DNA from: Spyradomonas excrementavium
GTDB lineage: Bacteria > Cyanobacteriota > Vampirovibrionia > Gastranaerophilales > Gastranaerophilaceae
Direction: 5' to 3'
NCBI GenBank assembly: GCA_018714005.1
Contig: DVOA01000046.1
Location: forward strand, 1-25,787
Length of the DNA: 25,787 nucleotides
The notes under the pieces were generated by a model. That model saw nothing but the letters and a program-made list of their open reading frames with translations. It did no database searches and was not told the DNA's origin. Made by a program: the position numbers and the translations under genes. Positions 8,682-16,097 of the stretch are shown here, one piece after another (position 1 is the stretch's first letter; each line of letters opens with the position of its first letter).

Positions 8682-8728
8682 TTATTTTCCCGGTGATATG
8701 GCAAAAAAAATTTTGTTGGGATTTTAAT

Positions 8729-8734
8729 TATAAT
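8729..8734 (+). promoter_or_regulatory. Probable -10 box of the gene at 8755
   Basis: Perfect TATAAT, 20 nt ahead of the start codon, leaving room for a short leader that contains the ribosome site AAGGAGAG. No matching -35 was seen at 16-18 nt. Confidence 0.45.
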
Positions 8735-8754
8735 ATAGGAAGAAGGAGAGTGTC

Positions 8755-9294
8755 ATGGACATGAAAAAAACTCAATTTTCACCAAATTTCAAAGCCGGTT
8801 ATGTATTAAAAGGCTCTTATGGTGATATCAAAAAGTTTGAAAATAAACTTTTGGGGGCATTTCAAACTACTGTAGAAAAACCTGTTATGATTAATGGCAA
8901 ATCGTATTCAATGCCTGTTACAAAACTGAATGACAGCAAGAATTTTTACCTTTTGAACGACACATTCGTGACTGATGTGAAAACGAAAAAGGACGAAGTT
9001 GCGCGTTTGTTTGTAACCAACGATTCTGTAATGCCCTTGCTCAAGCATAGAATCGAACAAAAGCCATATAGCAATTTCAACAGAGTGCAGGCGGATGATA
9101 TCGGGGCTGTTTTTGATAAAGCTGCAAAAAAATCAAACGAAGCGCTGAAATCACTTATAAATAGTACAAAAATGAAACTTTCCGGCGTTTTCAATAAAGA
9201 AGAAGCGGCAAAAGTAGCGATAATTGACGCAAAAGATGCGTTAAAAGCCGCTGAGGAAAACAGATTCGATTTTGTAAACGGAAAAATCGGCTAA
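8755..9294 (+). CDS. Unknown 179-residue protein
   Basis: I do not recognise this protein. It starts at ATG 8755 behind an excellent AAGGAGAG; an internal ATG two codons later is less well placed. It has no signal peptide or membrane segment. The N-terminus (TQFSPNFKAGYVLKG) recalls the short SPxFKAG-like beginnings of many uncharacterised proteins in gut Melainabacteria, which is a memory-based impression. Residues about 115-179 are Lys/Ala/Glu-rich and probably helical (DKAAKKSNEALKSL, then EEAAKVAIIDAKDALKAAEE). It is monocistronic: its own promoter-like TATAAT lies upstream and a strong terminator follows. No function is proposed. Confidence 0.8.
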   Translation: MDMKKTQFSPNFKAGYVLKGSYGDIKKFENKLLGAFQTTVEKPVMINGKSYSMPVTKLNDSKNFYLLNDTFVTDVKTKKDEVARLFVTNDSVMPLLKHRIEQKPYSNFNRVQADDIGAVFDKAAKKSNEALKSLINSTKMKLSGVFNKEEAAKVAIIDAKDALKAAEENRFDFVNGKIG

Positions 9295-9320
9295 TTTTAG
9301 CTAAATCAAGAATATTTTAA

Positions 9321-9350
9321 ACGGGGCATAAATTTTTGCCCCGTTTTTCT
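9321..9350 (+). terminator. Rho-independent terminator
   Basis: Stem ACGGGGC (9321-9327) with GCCCCGT (9338-9344), loop of 10 nt, followed by TTTTTCTTT. It ends the message of the unknown gene and separates it from the nuo-like operon. Confidence 0.9.
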
Positions 9351-9461
9351 TTGAAAATTCATCTTAATAAATCACAACAATACATATTATAACACTGCTG
9401 AATTATGTTATAAATATATATGTGATTAGAGCAAAAAATTGACGAAAACAGGAGTAAAAAG

Positions 9462-9977
9462 TTGGAATTTGAGCCGGTCAGTTTTTACGTTTCGGCAATG
9501 CTGCTGCTGGGCAGTACAGCGGGGGTGATTTTTGCTCCGAGAATGTTTCTTGCGTTGATAAGCCTGTTTTTTGCTTTTTTCTTTACGGGCGTGATGTGTT
9601 TTATGCTCGGCGCGAAATTTATTGCGGGTTTTGTGTTTGTGCTGGGCGCTCTGGTGCTTTGTCCGGTGATTTTTCTGCTGATGAAGAAAATCAACCGCTG
9701 GAACCTCCCTCTGAAACTTTCAGGCGTGTTCAAAATCGTTGTGAGCGCTGTTGTGCTGGCGGTTTTCGGGGTGATTGCGTGTTTGTTTGTTAAAGAAGAA
9801 TTCAGCAATTCACTGTTTAACATTTTTAATTTTGTAAATGAAAAATCTCAGGATACAATGACTTTTTCCGGGCATGTTTTCCCGCTTCATATTGTTTTGA
9901 TTCTGACATTTGCTGCAATTATCGTTATACGCGGAATTTTGACTGCTTCAGCGGACGGGGAGGATGTAAATGATTGA
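9462..9977 (+). CDS. nuoJ: Complex I membrane subunit NuoJ-like, divergent
   Basis: Protein of 171 residues, starting at TTG 9462 with AGGAG 8 nt upstream; no other start suits. It has about five membrane segments, the normal NuoJ plan (about 165-185 residues). The region FMLGAKFIAGFVFVLGALVL (about 47-66) aligns with the family signature GAEFLAALQVLVYAGAI of the third helix, but the conserved Glu is Lys52, the conserved Tyr is absent, and one residue seems missing where NuoJ has a pi-bulge. In complex I, NuoJ links the quinone module to the pumping antiporter subunits. It is first of five genes in order J-K-L-M-N and overlaps nuoK by 8 nt. Assignment rests on order as much as on sequence. 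Function as a coupling subunit is questionable. Confidence 0.75.
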   Translation: MEFEPVSFYVSAMLLLGSTAGVIFAPRMFLALISLFFAFFFTGVMCFMLGAKFIAGFVFVLGALVLCPVIFLLMKKINRWNLPLKLSGVFKIVVSAVVLAVFGVIACLFVKEEFSNSLFNIFNFVNEKSQDTMTFSGHVFPLHIVLILTFAAIIVIRGILTASADGEDVND

Positions 9978-10290
9978 TTCTTTGCTGCAAATCGGACTTT
10001 TGCACTTTCTGGCGGTCGCAGGGCTGATGTTTTTGCTGGGGATTGCGGGCATAATTATCTCGAGAAATCTTTTGAGGATAATAATGTCAATGCTTCTCGT
10101 ATCAATGTCTATAGTTATGAATTTTGCGGCTTTCGGGGCTTTTTGCGACGGGTCGTTTTTGAATGCAAATTTAATTTGTTTTTTCTTTGTTTTAATTTCG
10201 GCTGTGCAGATTGCTGTTGCTCTGGCGATATTTTTCAGAATCTACCAGTCAAACGAGTACCTTGATATTGAAAAGATTAAGGAGAATTAG
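9970..10290 (+). CDS. nuoK: Complex I membrane subunit NuoK-like, lacking both key glutamates
   Basis: Protein of 106 residues with three membrane helices, the usual NuoK length. The start at ATG 9970 lies inside the end of nuoJ with GGGGAGG upstream, so the two are translationally coupled. RNLLRIIMSMLLVSMSIVMN (32-51) aligns with the family stretch RNLLxxLxxLExMLNAxNLN, and VLISAVQIAVALAIFFRIYQ (74-93) with AxAAAEAAIGLAIL. The two buried Glu that carry protons in complex I (E36 and E72 of the E. coli protein) correspond here to Leu42 and Gln80. The hydrophilic tail NEYLDIEKIKEN matches the family. NuoK/MrpC relatives share this fold; the order J-K-L-M-N favours Nuo over Mrp. Confidence 0.8.
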   Translation: MIDSLLQIGLLHFLAVAGLMFLLGIAGIIISRNLLRIIMSMLLVSMSIVMNFAAFGAFCDGSFLNANLICFFFVLISAVQIAVALAIFFRIYQSNEYLDIEKIKEN

Positions 10291-11448
10291 GTGCGATTTT
10301 TTATTGATAATATAAATTTAATGCTGTTTTTGCCTGTTTTTGTATGCTTTATCGCAGCAGCAAACGGTTTGACCGCGAACAGGTTTGATAAAAAGCTTGT
10401 TTCTTCGTTGAGCCTGTTTGTTTCTGTAATCTGCCTTGTTTTTGCGGCTGCGGGGTTTGTTGATTCAATAGGAAACCCGGTTTCTATCGAGTCAAACCTG
10501 CTCTGGCTTTCAAGCGAGAGCGCAAATTTTTATCTGGGCACGCTTGTTGACCGGACATCGGTTATTTTTCTGCTTTTGAGCGCGGCTGTGGCGCTTTTGA
10601 TACAGATTTTTGCTTATATGAAAATGTGCACGAACGTAAATTATAACAGGCTCGTTTTTTACCTCAATCTTTTTGCTTTCGGGCTTTTCGGGGTTTTTCT
10701 CGCGCCGAATATTCTTCAGGCGTATATTATGTGCGAGGTTACGGGCGCGGCTTCGTATTTGTTGATAAATTTCGATTTTTCCAACAGAAATGAATCACGC
10801 GCAGCAATAAAATCCTTTATTTTTAACAGAATAGGCGATTTGACGCTTCTTTTTTGTGTTTTGACCATACTTTATTTTTCAGTCACTTACAACCAGCTTT
10901 TTGACGCAAGAAGTCTGGCGTTTACAAATATGGATTCGATTGCGGCCAATGTAAATTCGCTGATGAGCGACCCGATTTATACAGCTTTTTGCTCGATTTT
11001 GATATTTGTTATAATTATGAAGTTTATGCAGGCGTTTATTTATATTACGTTTGAACAAACTGAGCGGACGCCGCTTTCCCGGGTGATTTTTACGCAAAAC
11101 GCGTTAATTTTATTAATCGGAATTTACTTATTTTTGAGATTTGATGTTTTCTTTTTCAATCTTAGCCATAACTGGGTTTGGGCGGTATTTATAATTGCCT
11201 TTATCTTTGTGCTCATAGGCTTTGCAAACAGGGTTTTTGTTCCGCTGTGCAAAGTAGCTGCATGGTTTGAGAGATATATTGTCGATTCTGTAATCGGATT
11301 TGTTGAATTGTTCATGAGAGGCGCGTCATTTTTGTGCTGCCGGTTTCAGGCAGGGACTTTTCAGACGTATTTGATTTATTCTCTCATTGGTTTGATAACG
11401 ATTTTTGTTTTTGTATTAGGATTTTACCTTTTAATGGTGAAAATATAA
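10291..11448 (+). CDS. nuoL: Shortened NuoL-like subunit with internal deletion
   Basis: Protein of 385 residues against about 600-620 for normal NuoL. The start is GTG 10291, directly after the nuoK stop, with AAGGAG 6 nt upstream. The N-terminal half is clearly NuoL: YLNLFAFGLFGVFLAPNILQ (124-143), CEVTGAASYLLINF with conserved Glu149, NRIGD (179-183), and Lys244 in IIMKFMQAF followed by FEQTERTPLSRVIFTQNALI in place of the usual broken-helix motif around PDAMEGPTPVSALIHAAT. After about residue 285 the protein passes through one helix to FANRVFVPLCKVAAWFERYI, DSVIGFVELFMRGASF and RFQAGTFQTYLIYSLIG, which match the extreme C-terminus of NuoL (xxxVIDGLVNGVxxLxxxLQTGxxQxYxLxMxxG). Helices 9-15 and most of the lateral helix are thus missing, without any frameshift. 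It is not a simple truncation. Confidence 0.85.
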   Translation: MRFFIDNINLMLFLPVFVCFIAAANGLTANRFDKKLVSSLSLFVSVICLVFAAAGFVDSIGNPVSIESNLLWLSSESANFYLGTLVDRTSVIFLLLSAAVALLIQIFAYMKMCTNVNYNRLVFYLNLFAFGLFGVFLAPNILQAYIMCEVTGAASYLLINFDFSNRNESRAAIKSFIFNRIGDLTLLFCVLTILYFSVTYNQLFDARSLAFTNMDSIAANVNSLMSDPIYTAFCSILIFVIIMKFMQAFIYITFEQTERTPLSRVIFTQNALILLIGIYLFLRFDVFFFNLSHNWVWAVFIIAFIFVLIGFANRVFVPLCKVAAWFERYIVDSVIGFVELFMRGASFLCCRFQAGTFQTYLIYSLIGLITIFVFVLGFYLLMVKI

Positions 11449-11460
11449 GGGAGGGGAAGA

Positions 11461-12978
11461 ATGTTATCGTTAATATGGCTCATATTTGCACCGCTTATTG
11501 CCGCCGGCATTATACTTTTCCCTAAATTCCCGAATCATCAGGTAAAAGTAAGAAGATTTGCAAAATCCTTTGCCGCTTTGCATTTTATTTATTCGCTTTT
11601 GTTTTTGCTTTTCTTTGATACTGGCATGTACGGGATGTCTTTTGAAAAAGAGCTTACATTTTTCGGGATGACCTGGTTAAAAAGCCTCGGAATCAGCGCG
11701 AAGTTCGCTGTTGACGGCGTTGCGCTGCTTATGGTAATTTTAACCTCATTTGTTGTCCTGATAACGCTTGTTGTAAGCAAAATCCACATAAGGTCAAAAC
11801 ATAAGCTGTATTATTCAATGGTTTTTCTCTTTGAGGCAGCGCTTCTGGGGATATTTTGCGCAAAAGATATGTTTTTGTTCTTTGTTTTCTGGGAGCTTTC
11901 GTTGATTCCTCTGTATTTTCTGGTTTCCCAGTGGGGAAATTCGGAGGCGAGGGCTGCTGCGATGAGGTTTACGCTCGGCTCCTTTGCTGCAAACATGCTG
12001 ATGTTTTTTGCAATGCTCATACTTTATTATTATAACTTTGCGGTGAGCAATGTGATGACCGCCAATATTGAATCCTTGAGTATGGACGAAAAAATCTACC
12101 CTTTGTGGTTCCAGATAATGGTATTTTCCGGATTTTTGGCTGCTTTTGCGATAAGGGTTCCTTTTGCGTTCCTGCATAGCTGGTTTCCGGATATACAAAG
12201 CAAAGCAGCGGCTCCTGTCAACATTCTAATCTCGGGAATCCTCCTCGGAACGGGTGTTTACGGGCTAATCAGGTTCAATATGCTTATTTTTCCGTCTATT
12301 TTCAGGATTTTTGCTCCTGTGCTTATGGTCTGGGGCGTTGTAAACCTTTTTTATGCCGGTGCTCTGGCCATTGCGCAGTCGGAAATTAAAAAAATCGTTT
12401 CTTATGCAAACATTGCAAGCTCCGGATTCGTTATGCTGGGGCTGGGGTCTTTGACCCAGATTGGTTTTAACGGGGCTGTTTTTATGACAATTTCTGCGGG
12501 GATAGTTTTTGCTGCGTTTTTTGTGCTTATTTCGTCCATCCTGTTCAGAACAAAAACGACTTATATCACCGCTTTGGGCGGCCTCGGAGAGGTTATGCCG
12601 AAATGTATGTATTTTGCGCTGATAATCTCTTTTTGCGCAATCGGGGTGCCGTTTTTGATGATGTTTGCGCCAAAACTCATGATTCTCACCGGAGCAATGA
12701 TTTCAGAGCTGGAAAATGACCTGCTGGTGAAATTATGCGCAATTGCCGGAATGGCCGCTGTTGCAATGTCTGCGGGGTATGTGCTTTATTTCTTTTACCG
12801 CGTATTTTGTTCGGTTTTGCTGGAACAGTGGAAAAAATTAAAGGATTTGGGGCCTCAGGAGGTCAGTGTTTTGTCGGCGTTGACAGCTGTTATTATTTAT
12901 TTTGGCGTTTATCCGATGAGTATTGTCCGGATTTATCAGTCGGTCGCGGGAATTCTTCAGGATATATTGCAGGTTTGA
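11461..12978 (+). CDS. nuoM: Complex I antiporter-type subunit NuoM-like, several pump residues changed
   Basis: Protein of 505 residues, full length for NuoM, with about 13-14 membrane helices. ATG 11461 follows GGGAGGGG. Family landmarks: FWELSLIPLYFL with conserved Glu145; AIRVPFAFLHSWFPD (230-244) for AxKVPxxPFHTWLPD; SEIKKIVSYANIASSGFVML (307-326) for DLKKLxAYSSVSHMGFVxLG; ALGGLGEVMP; and FAPKLMIL for GFVGEFLIL. Residues of the proton path that appear changed: Lys to Arg232, Lys to Gly263 (ILLGTGVYG for VLLKxGxYG), the His of SHMG lost, and the central Glu to Lys405. Overall fold is intact but the half-channel chemistry would be altered. It is fourth in the J-K-L-M-N operon, 12 nt behind nuoL. 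Confidence 0.9.
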   Translation: MLSLIWLIFAPLIAAGIILFPKFPNHQVKVRRFAKSFAALHFIYSLLFLLFFDTGMYGMSFEKELTFFGMTWLKSLGISAKFAVDGVALLMVILTSFVVLITLVVSKIHIRSKHKLYYSMVFLFEAALLGIFCAKDMFLFFVFWELSLIPLYFLVSQWGNSEARAAAMRFTLGSFAANMLMFFAMLILYYYNFAVSNVMTANIESLSMDEKIYPLWFQIMVFSGFLAAFAIRVPFAFLHSWFPDIQSKAAAPVNILISGILLGTGVYGLIRFNMLIFPSIFRIFAPVLMVWGVVNLFYAGALAIAQSEIKKIVSYANIASSGFVMLGLGSLTQIGFNGAVFMTISAGIVFAAFFVLISSILFRTKTTYITALGGLGEVMPKCMYFALIISFCAIGVPFLMMFAPKLMILTGAMISELENDLLVKLCAIAGMAAVAMSAGYVLYFFYRVFCSVLLEQWKKLKDLGPQEVSVLSALTAVIIYFGVYPMSIVRIYQSVAGILQDILQV

Positions 12979-12994
12979 CAAGGATTTAGGTTGT

Positions 12995-14437
12995 ATGGAA
13001 GTTTTGATAAAAGATATTGCGAATACTTATTTACCCGAGCTGGTTTTGATAATTTTCATAATGATTAATATGGCGGCTTCGGTTTTTTTGCACAAAAACA
13101 TGTACAGAATCTCAAAAGGACTGACGATTGTGGGGATTGTGTGCGCAATTGCCGCAACTTTTTACCTTCCAATTTCCCCTGAAGATTCGTTTGCCTTCGG
13201 CGGAGCGTTTTTGTCTAACGTTTATACGTTATTTTTCAAAATTCTGATTTTGATAAGCGCATTTTTCCTTACGCTTTTGTCACGCAACATGGTGCGCTCA
13301 ACAAGGGAGCTCGCGTTTGAATATTTTACGGTTTTTCTGTCCGGCGTGCTTTTTGCAATGTGCTGTGTCAGCGTTATGGATTTTGTGGGGCTTTTTGTCT
13401 GCCTGAGCGCGCTCGGGCTTAGCTGTTATCTGCTTTTGACCTATACAAAAAGCTCCAATGCAAGACAATTGAGTTTTGGCTATCTGGTAATCGGCGGGGT
13501 TGCGTCTTCGCTGTTTTTGCTGGGCTTGTCCTATCTTTACGGGCTTTGCGGGCAGTTTGGATTTGTTGATATAAGCAATTATTTTTCACAAAATCCCCCT
13601 CACGTGCTTTTGACGTTTGCGCTGATTTTGATGACTGTGACAATTCTCTTCAAACTCGGAATTGTGCCTTTTTCAAGCTGGCTTCCCGACACATTTCAAG
13701 GCGCCGGATACCCTATTGCCGCTTATATTTCGATGATTCCGCCGATTGCGTGCTTCGGGATTCTCGCAAGGCTGCTTTTGATAATGATGCCGTTCACGAA
13801 TAGTTTAAGGCTCGTTTTTGCCTCAATTGCTGTTTTAACAATCATCTGCGGCTCGCTCTGTGCAATCCGCCAGTCGAATGTAAAACGGCTAATGGCGTAC
13901 AGTATGAGCGTTCAATCGGGCATAATGCTGCTCGGGCTCTGCGTTTTTTCCGTTTACAGCCTTTCAAGCGTCCTTTTTTATCTCTTTTTCTACCTTTTTG
14001 CCAACATTGGCGCCTGGTCTGCAATTATCCTGTTTTATAATTCCTGCAAACTCGATGAAATCAACGATTTTAAGGGATTAATTTATCACCGCCCGTATTA
14101 TGTAATTGCTTTTACCGTGATTTTGCTTTCACTCGCGGGAATTGCCCCTACCTGCGGCTTTGTTGCAAAATTGTTCGTTTTTTCGGCAGTTGCTCGCTCG
14201 GGCTTTGTGTTTTTGCCGTTCCTTGCGGTTGCGATGCTGGCTTCCGTCATAATGATTTTCGCTTACTGGAAAATAATCAGAGCAATGTTCCGGCGGGTCG
14301 AAAATTCCGTGGAAATAGACACAAATGTAATTTCCTCGAAATTTCTCCTTTATGCTTGCGCATTTGCGACGGTTTTATGCTGCATTTTTGCTGATAAAAT
14401 CTTCGGACTCACCCAGCTGGTTTCTTATTATATGTAA
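12995..14437 (+). CDS. nuoN: Complex I antiporter-type subunit NuoN-like, two key residues lost
   Basis: Protein of 480 residues. I choose ATG 12995 (AAGGA about 10 nt upstream); a frame opening at 12923 inside nuoM adds 24 hydrophilic residues with no family match, while TYLPELVLII from 12995 fits the normal NuoN start. Landmarks: ILFKLGIVPFSSWLPDTFQG (218-237) for GxxFKLAAVPFHxWxPDVYEG with Lys220 kept and His changed to Ser; NVKRLMAYSMSVQSGIMLLG (295-314) for NVKRLLAYSSIAHxGYxLLG; LAGIAPTCGFVAKLFVF (380-396) for LAGIPPxAGFxGKFYxF with Lys392 kept. The conserved Glu of helix 5 is Ser138 (FVCLSALGLSCYLL) and the central Lys is Pro250 (SMIPPIAC for SVAPKAAG). It is last gene of the operon; no GC-rich terminator was found behind it. 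Confidence 0.88.
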   Translation: MEVLIKDIANTYLPELVLIIFIMINMAASVFLHKNMYRISKGLTIVGIVCAIAATFYLPISPEDSFAFGGAFLSNVYTLFFKILILISAFFLTLLSRNMVRSTRELAFEYFTVFLSGVLFAMCCVSVMDFVGLFVCLSALGLSCYLLLTYTKSSNARQLSFGYLVIGGVASSLFLLGLSYLYGLCGQFGFVDISNYFSQNPPHVLLTFALILMTVTILFKLGIVPFSSWLPDTFQGAGYPIAAYISMIPPIACFGILARLLLIMMPFTNSLRLVFASIAVLTIICGSLCAIRQSNVKRLMAYSMSVQSGIMLLGLCVFSVYSLSSVLFYLFFYLFANIGAWSAIILFYNSCKLDEINDFKGLIYHRPYYVIAFTVILLSLAGIAPTCGFVAKLFVFSAVARSGFVFLPFLAVAMLASVIMIFAYWKIIRAMFRRVENSVEIDTNVISSKFLLYACAFATVLCCIFADKIFGLTQLVSYYM

Positions 14438-14637
14438 TTGTTTTTATTATAATTAAATAATTAGAAAATTAATAAAACTTTACAAAAAACACGAAAATTC
14501 TCATAAACACTGCGTCTGAAATAGGCTGGAAAATATTAAATATTTTCATAGTTTTAATAAACAATCATTGCTCAAAATTGTAAAAATCGGCGAAAGTTTA
14601 ATAAAATCAATGCAAAAAGCTTGTCAAAGATTTTTCA

Positions 14638-14669
14638 GCATGTACGATGGTATAACATGCGATTATAAT
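14638..14669 (+). promoter_or_regulatory. Probable promoter region of the infA operon
   Basis: A perfect TATAAT at 14664-14669 lies 20 nt before the infA ATG, the same spacing as for the gene at 8755. Just upstream, GCATGT (14638-14643) and ACATGC (14655-14660) form an inverted repeat with an 11-nt centre, a possible operator or simple hairpin. No good -35 was seen 16-18 nt from the -10. Confidence 0.45.
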
Positions 14670-14689
14670 ACAATGAAAAAGAAGGTTTA

Positions 14690-14905
14690 ATGGCTAAAGA
14701 CGTAATAGAATTTGAAGGAAAAATACTGGAATCACTGCCGAATGCGATGTTTCGCGTAGAGCTTGAGAACGGACACGAGATTCTGGCACATATCTCCGGA
14801 AAAATTAGAAAAAACTTTATTAAAATTCTTCCGGGCGACAAAGTAAAGGTCGAAATGACCCCGTACGATTTAACCCGCGGCAGAATCACATACAGATTGA
14901 AATAA
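14690..14905 (+). CDS. infA: Translation initiation factor IF-1
   Basis: Protein of 71 residues, the standard IF-1 length, with the S1-like OB fold sequence from start to end (MAKDVIEFEGKILESLPNAM, then GHEILAHISGKIRKNFI and GDKVKVEMTPYDLTRGRITYR). IF-1 binds the A site of the 30S subunit during initiation. ATG 14690 is preceded by GAAGG. It is first gene of the block that runs to rpsI; the usual upstream neighbours (secY, adk, map) are absent here, the nuo-like genes lying upstream instead, so the ribosomal cluster is broken at this point or begins a separate transcription unit. Confidence 0.97.
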   Translation: MAKDVIEFEGKILESLPNAMFRVELENGHEILAHISGKIRKNFIKILPGDKVKVEMTPYDLTRGRITYRLK

Positions 14906-14929
14906 AAAGAAAGAAAAAAGGAAAATAAA

Positions 14930-15043
14930 ATGAAAGTAAGAGCATCAGTTAAAAAAATGTGTAAAGACTGCAAAGTCATCAGAAGAAGAGGCAGAATTAC
15001 AGTAATCTGCAAAAACCCCAAACATAAACAAAGACAGGGTTAA
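14930..15043 (+). CDS. rpmJ: 50S ribosomal protein L36
   Basis: A 37-residue protein, MKVRASVKKMCKDCKVIRRR and so on to KNPKHKQRQG. The zinc-binding set Cys11, Cys14, Cys27 and His32 of the zinc form of L36 is intact. ATG 14930 follows AAAGGAAAATAAA. It stands 24 nt behind infA, the usual bacterial position between infA and rpsM. Confidence 0.97.
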   Translation: MKVRASVKKMCKDCKVIRRRGRITVICKNPKHKQRQG

Positions 15044-15158
15044 TTCTTCTGTCCTCCTGGGCTTGTTTCAGGGGCTTGCCGGCTAAAAAAGTATTAACCC
15101 TATCGCCGGAAAGAATTTCAAAGGAAAAACAATCAATTAAAATAAACAAGGAGAAAAA

Positions 15159-15530
15159 ATGGCAAGATTAGCAGGGGTAGATTTGCCCCGTAACAAAAGA
15201 ATGATAGTAGCGCTGACCTATATCTACGGAATAGGCCCCACACGCTCTGCTAAAATCCTCGAAGCCTGCGGAATTTCACAGGATTTGAGAACAGACGACC
15301 TTACCGATGATGATATTAAAAAACTCAGAAATGAGCTTTCTAACTACCACATCGAAGGTGACCTCAGAAGAGAAGAAACTCTGAACATTAAAAGACTTTC
15401 AGAAATCAACTCATACAGAGGAATGCGCCACAGACGCAAACTTCCTGCAAGAGGACAAAGAACAAAAACAAATGCAAGAACCAGACGCGGTAAAAAAACA
15501 GGCCCAATCGCTAAGAAGAAAACAGCGTAG
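15159..15530 (+). CDS. rpsM: 30S ribosomal protein S13
   Basis: Protein of 123 residues. The N-terminal MARLAGVDLPRNKRMIVALT, the helix-two-turn-helix region (YGIGPTRSAKILE) and the basic tail (SYRGMRHRRKLPARGQRTKT, then NARTRRGKKTGP) are all typical. S13 sits in the 30S head and contacts the P-site tRNA and the 50S bridge. ATG 15159 follows AAGGAGAAAAA. A 115-nt spacer separates it from rpmJ and a 180-nt structured spacer follows, which is unusually open for this operon. Confidence 0.97.
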   Translation: MARLAGVDLPRNKRMIVALTYIYGIGPTRSAKILEACGISQDLRTDDLTDDDIKKLRNELSNYHIEGDLRREETLNIKRLSEINSYRGMRHRRKLPARGQRTKTNARTRRGKKTGPIAKKKTA

Positions 15531-15663
15531 CGGATTTTAGCGGATGCGGAGTCGAACGAAAGTGAGCGAGCATCCATGCGAAGGCGGGCGATGGAGCGAA
15601 ATAAAGCCCAAAGGGATTTATGAAGCGGAATGCAAGACCGCCGGAGCGTTAATAATCCAAGAC
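15528..15663 (+). repeat. Structured intergenic element A (rpsM-rpsK spacer)
   Basis: It begins at the rpsM stop with TAGCGGATTTT and ends AATAATCCAAGAC, the same borders as element B behind rpsK (16095-16207). The borders can pair (GGATT with AATCC). Inside, GGATGC (15542-15547) pairs with GCATCC (15570-15575), GGGC with GCCC, and GCGG with CCGC. It is richer in G+C than the flanking genes. It has no reading frame of merit. Confidence 0.55.
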
Positions 15664-15710
15664 AACCCAGCCTGTTAAAAACAATAACAAATAGATAAAA
15701 GGAAATAAAA

Positions 15711-16097
15711 ATGGCAAGACCAGTAAAAACTAAAAAGAAAGAAAAAAAGAATGTATTGCAAGGTGTAGTACACATTCAGTCCACCTTTAATAATACAATC
15801 GTAACTTCTTGCGATACGCAGGGTAATGCTGTTGCATGGGCATCAGCAGGTGCTTGCGGTTTCAAAGGCGCAAGAAAAGGCACACCGTTTGCAGCTCAAT
15901 CAGCAGCAGCATTGGTTGCAAAAAAATCAGCAGATCAGGGTATGAAAAAAGTAGAAGTATATATCAAAGGTCCCGGATCAGGCAGAGAAACGGCTATCAG
16001 AGCAATTCAGGCAGCCGGACTCGAAATCACTTTGATTAAGGATGTTACTCCGATTCCACACAACGGATGCCGTCCTCCTAAGAAAAGAAGAGTGTAG
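15711..16097 (+). CDS. rpsK: 30S ribosomal protein S11
   Basis: Protein of 128 residues. Signature parts: HIQSTFNNTIVTSCDTQGNA, GACGFKGARKGTPFAAQSAA, and the nearly invariant end IKDVTPIPHNGCRPPKKRRV. S11 lies on the 30S platform near the mRNA exit. ATG 15711 follows AAAAGGAAATAAAA. The N-terminal 15 residues are very lysine-rich, as is common. It is followed immediately by element B. Confidence 0.97.
   Translation: MARPVKTKKKEKKNVLQGVVHIQSTFNNTIVTSCDTQGNAVAWASAGACGFKGARKGTPFAAQSAAALVAKKSADQGMKKVEVYIKGPGSGRETAIRAIQAAGLEITLIKDVTPIPHNGCRPPKKRRV

Noticed and set aside
12923..12994. Longer N-terminus for nuoN
   Set aside because: It overlaps nuoM, adds 24 hydrophilic residues unlike any NuoN, and the ATG at 12995 fits the family start.
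9462..14437. Mrp-type Na+/H+ antiporter operon
   Set aside because: The order J-K-L-M-N with a NuoN homologue and a NuoL-type C-terminal segment fits complex I; MrpE, F and G genes are absent.
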